From Cucumibacter marinus DSM 18995 (GTDB lineage: Bacteria; Pseudomonadota; Alphaproteobacteria; Rhizobiales; Devosiaceae): a DNA stretch of 64,000 nucleotides. The stretch lies in contig NZ_AUCR01000002.1 of the NCBI RefSeq assembly GCF_000429865.1, forward strand, positions 342,988 to 406,987, read 5' to 3'. The translations under genes and the position numbers were made by a program. This document shows, one piece after another, positions 63,284-64,000 of this stretch (positions are counted from its first letter, which is position 1; every line of letters begins with the position of its first letter). The notes below the pieces were generated by a model. That model was not told where the DNA came from, ran no database searches, and saw only the letters and a program-made list of their open reading frames with translations.

Positions 63284-64000
63284 TCAACTGCTCCGGTTGA
63301 AGTGATCATAGATCTTTTGCGCCATTTCCGAGGAGATGCCGCTGATCGCTTGCAGATCGGCCTGCGAGGCGCGGGACACGGCCTTGGCCGAGCCGAAATG
63401 GTTGAGCAGCGCGCGCTTGCGGGTCGGTCCGATCCCTTCGATCTCATCAAGGGGGTTCTTGACCATCTCCTTTTTGCGGCGGGCGCGGTGGGTGCCGATG
63501 GCAAAGCAGTGGGCCTCGTCGCGCAGGCGCTGGACGTAATAAAGGACCGGATCACGGGCCGGCAGCATGAAGGGCTCGCGGCCTTCCATATGGAAGGTTT
63601 CGCGCCCGGCATTGCGCTCCTCGCCCTTGGCGATGCCGATCAGGGCCACATGGCGCGGCAGGTCCATTTCACTCAAGATTTCGCGTACCGCGCCGAGCTG
63701 GCCCTTGCCGCCATCGATGAGCAGCACATCCGGCCATTCGGGCATTGTGGCGGAGTCATCGGCATCGGGGTCGACGGTCTCGGTTTCGGGATCGGTTTCG
63801 TTGATCAGCCGGGTGAAACGCCGGGTCAGCACTTCGCGCATCATGCCGAAATCGTCGCCCGGGGTCAGCTCGGTCGATTTGATGTTGAAGGTGCGGTAGT
63901 GCTTCTTCGACAGGCCCTCCCGCCCGGCAACGATCATGCCGCCAACGGCATTCGTGCCCTGGATGTGGGAGTTGTCGTAGACCTCGATGCGGCGTGGGGT
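63284..64000 (-). CDS. uvrC: UvrABC system protein C, C-terminal part
   Basis: The gene runs off the right edge; 238 residues are visible. They include the RNase H-like endonuclease domain with [15 protein letters not shown] and a helix-hairpin-helix end ([37 protein letters not shown]). UvrC makes the two cuts in nucleotide excision repair. The loss of its start is caused by the window edge only. Confidence 0.95.
   Translation of the reverse strand, partial: TPRRIEVYDNSHIQGTNAVGGMIVAGREGLSKKHYRTFNIKSTELTPGDDFGMMREVLTRRFTRLINETDPETETVDPDADDSATMPEWPDVLLIDGGKGQLGAVREILSEMDLPRHVALIGIAKGEERNAGRETFHMEGREPFMLPARDPVLYYVQRLRDEAHCFAIGTHRARRKKEMVKNPLDEIEGIGPTRKRALLNHFGSAKAVSRASQADLQAISGISSEMAQKIYDHFNRSS

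Noticed and set aside
1-64000. CRISPR array, insertion sequence, prophage, tRNA or rRNA genes
   Set aside because: No regularly spaced repeats, transposase, phage genes or RNA gene features were seen on either strand.

Overview
The window is about 64 kb of GC-rich bacterial chromosome. Gene content and order point to an alphaproteobacterium of the Hyphomicrobiales, perhaps Devosiaceae-like; this placement is an inference from gene neighbourhoods and protein character, not from a marker tree. Supporting blocks are petA-petB-petC followed by apt, prs-rplY-pth-ychF with two MaoC genes, lgt-midA-pgeF, and uvrC-pgsA-moaD-moaE. I saw no tRNA, rRNA, CRISPR array, insertion sequence or prophage. Apart from one small repeat-bounded insertion, the window reads as core chromosome.

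Bases 1 to 1174 hold no gene but are rich in repeats and hairpins. From 1.1 to 18.8 kb lies a complete reductive pyrimidine catabolism island: preT-preA (dihydropyrimidine dehydrogenase), a divergent RutR-type regulator, an omega-aminotransferase, a methylmalonate/malonate-semialdehyde dehydrogenase, an N-carbamoyl-beta-amino-acid amidohydrolase, dihydropyrimidinase, an NMT1/THI5-type ABC importer and a nucleoside hydrolase. Together they would import pyrimidines, free bases from nucleosides, and take uracil or thymine through beta-alanine or beta-aminoisobutyrate to acyl-CoA. Two palindromes, upstream of preT and between rutR and the aminotransferase, resemble the E. coli RutR operator. A DUF559 nuclease gene sits inside this operon between two inverted copies of a modular hairpin repeat; a gene-less pair of the same architecture lies at 483-636.

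From 18.9 to 23.3 kb come etfB-etfA and ETF:ubiquinone oxidoreductase, then an unknown membrane protein. From 23.4 to 28.9 kb are otsB-otsA (trehalose), an MgtC-like protein, a structured non-coding stretch, a degenerate receiver protein and a divergent wHTH-TPR membrane protein. From 28.9 to 31.9 kb are an SMR transporter and the pair murD2-murL, an alternative route to D-glutamate in peptidoglycan. From 31.9 to 35.1 kb is the zinc uptake locus znuA / znuC-znuB / zur, with two Zur-box-like sites in the divergent promoter.

From 35.1 to 42.5 kb are housekeeping genes: a phosphoesterase, two Nudix enzymes, a glutathionyl-hydroquinone reductase, a GNAT acetyltransferase, cca, hemF, trmL and a DinB protein. 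The bc1 complex genes and apt fill 42.8 to 47.0 kb. From 47.8 to 58.3 kb come the glutathione-dependent formaldehyde dehydrogenase, two MaoC genes, ychF, an F420-type reductase, pth, rplY, prs, pgeF, midA, lgt and ubiK. The last part carries a YbjN-like gene, proC, csaA, a MarR regulator, ilvE, moaE-moaD, pgsA and the 3' part of uvrC, which runs off the right edge.
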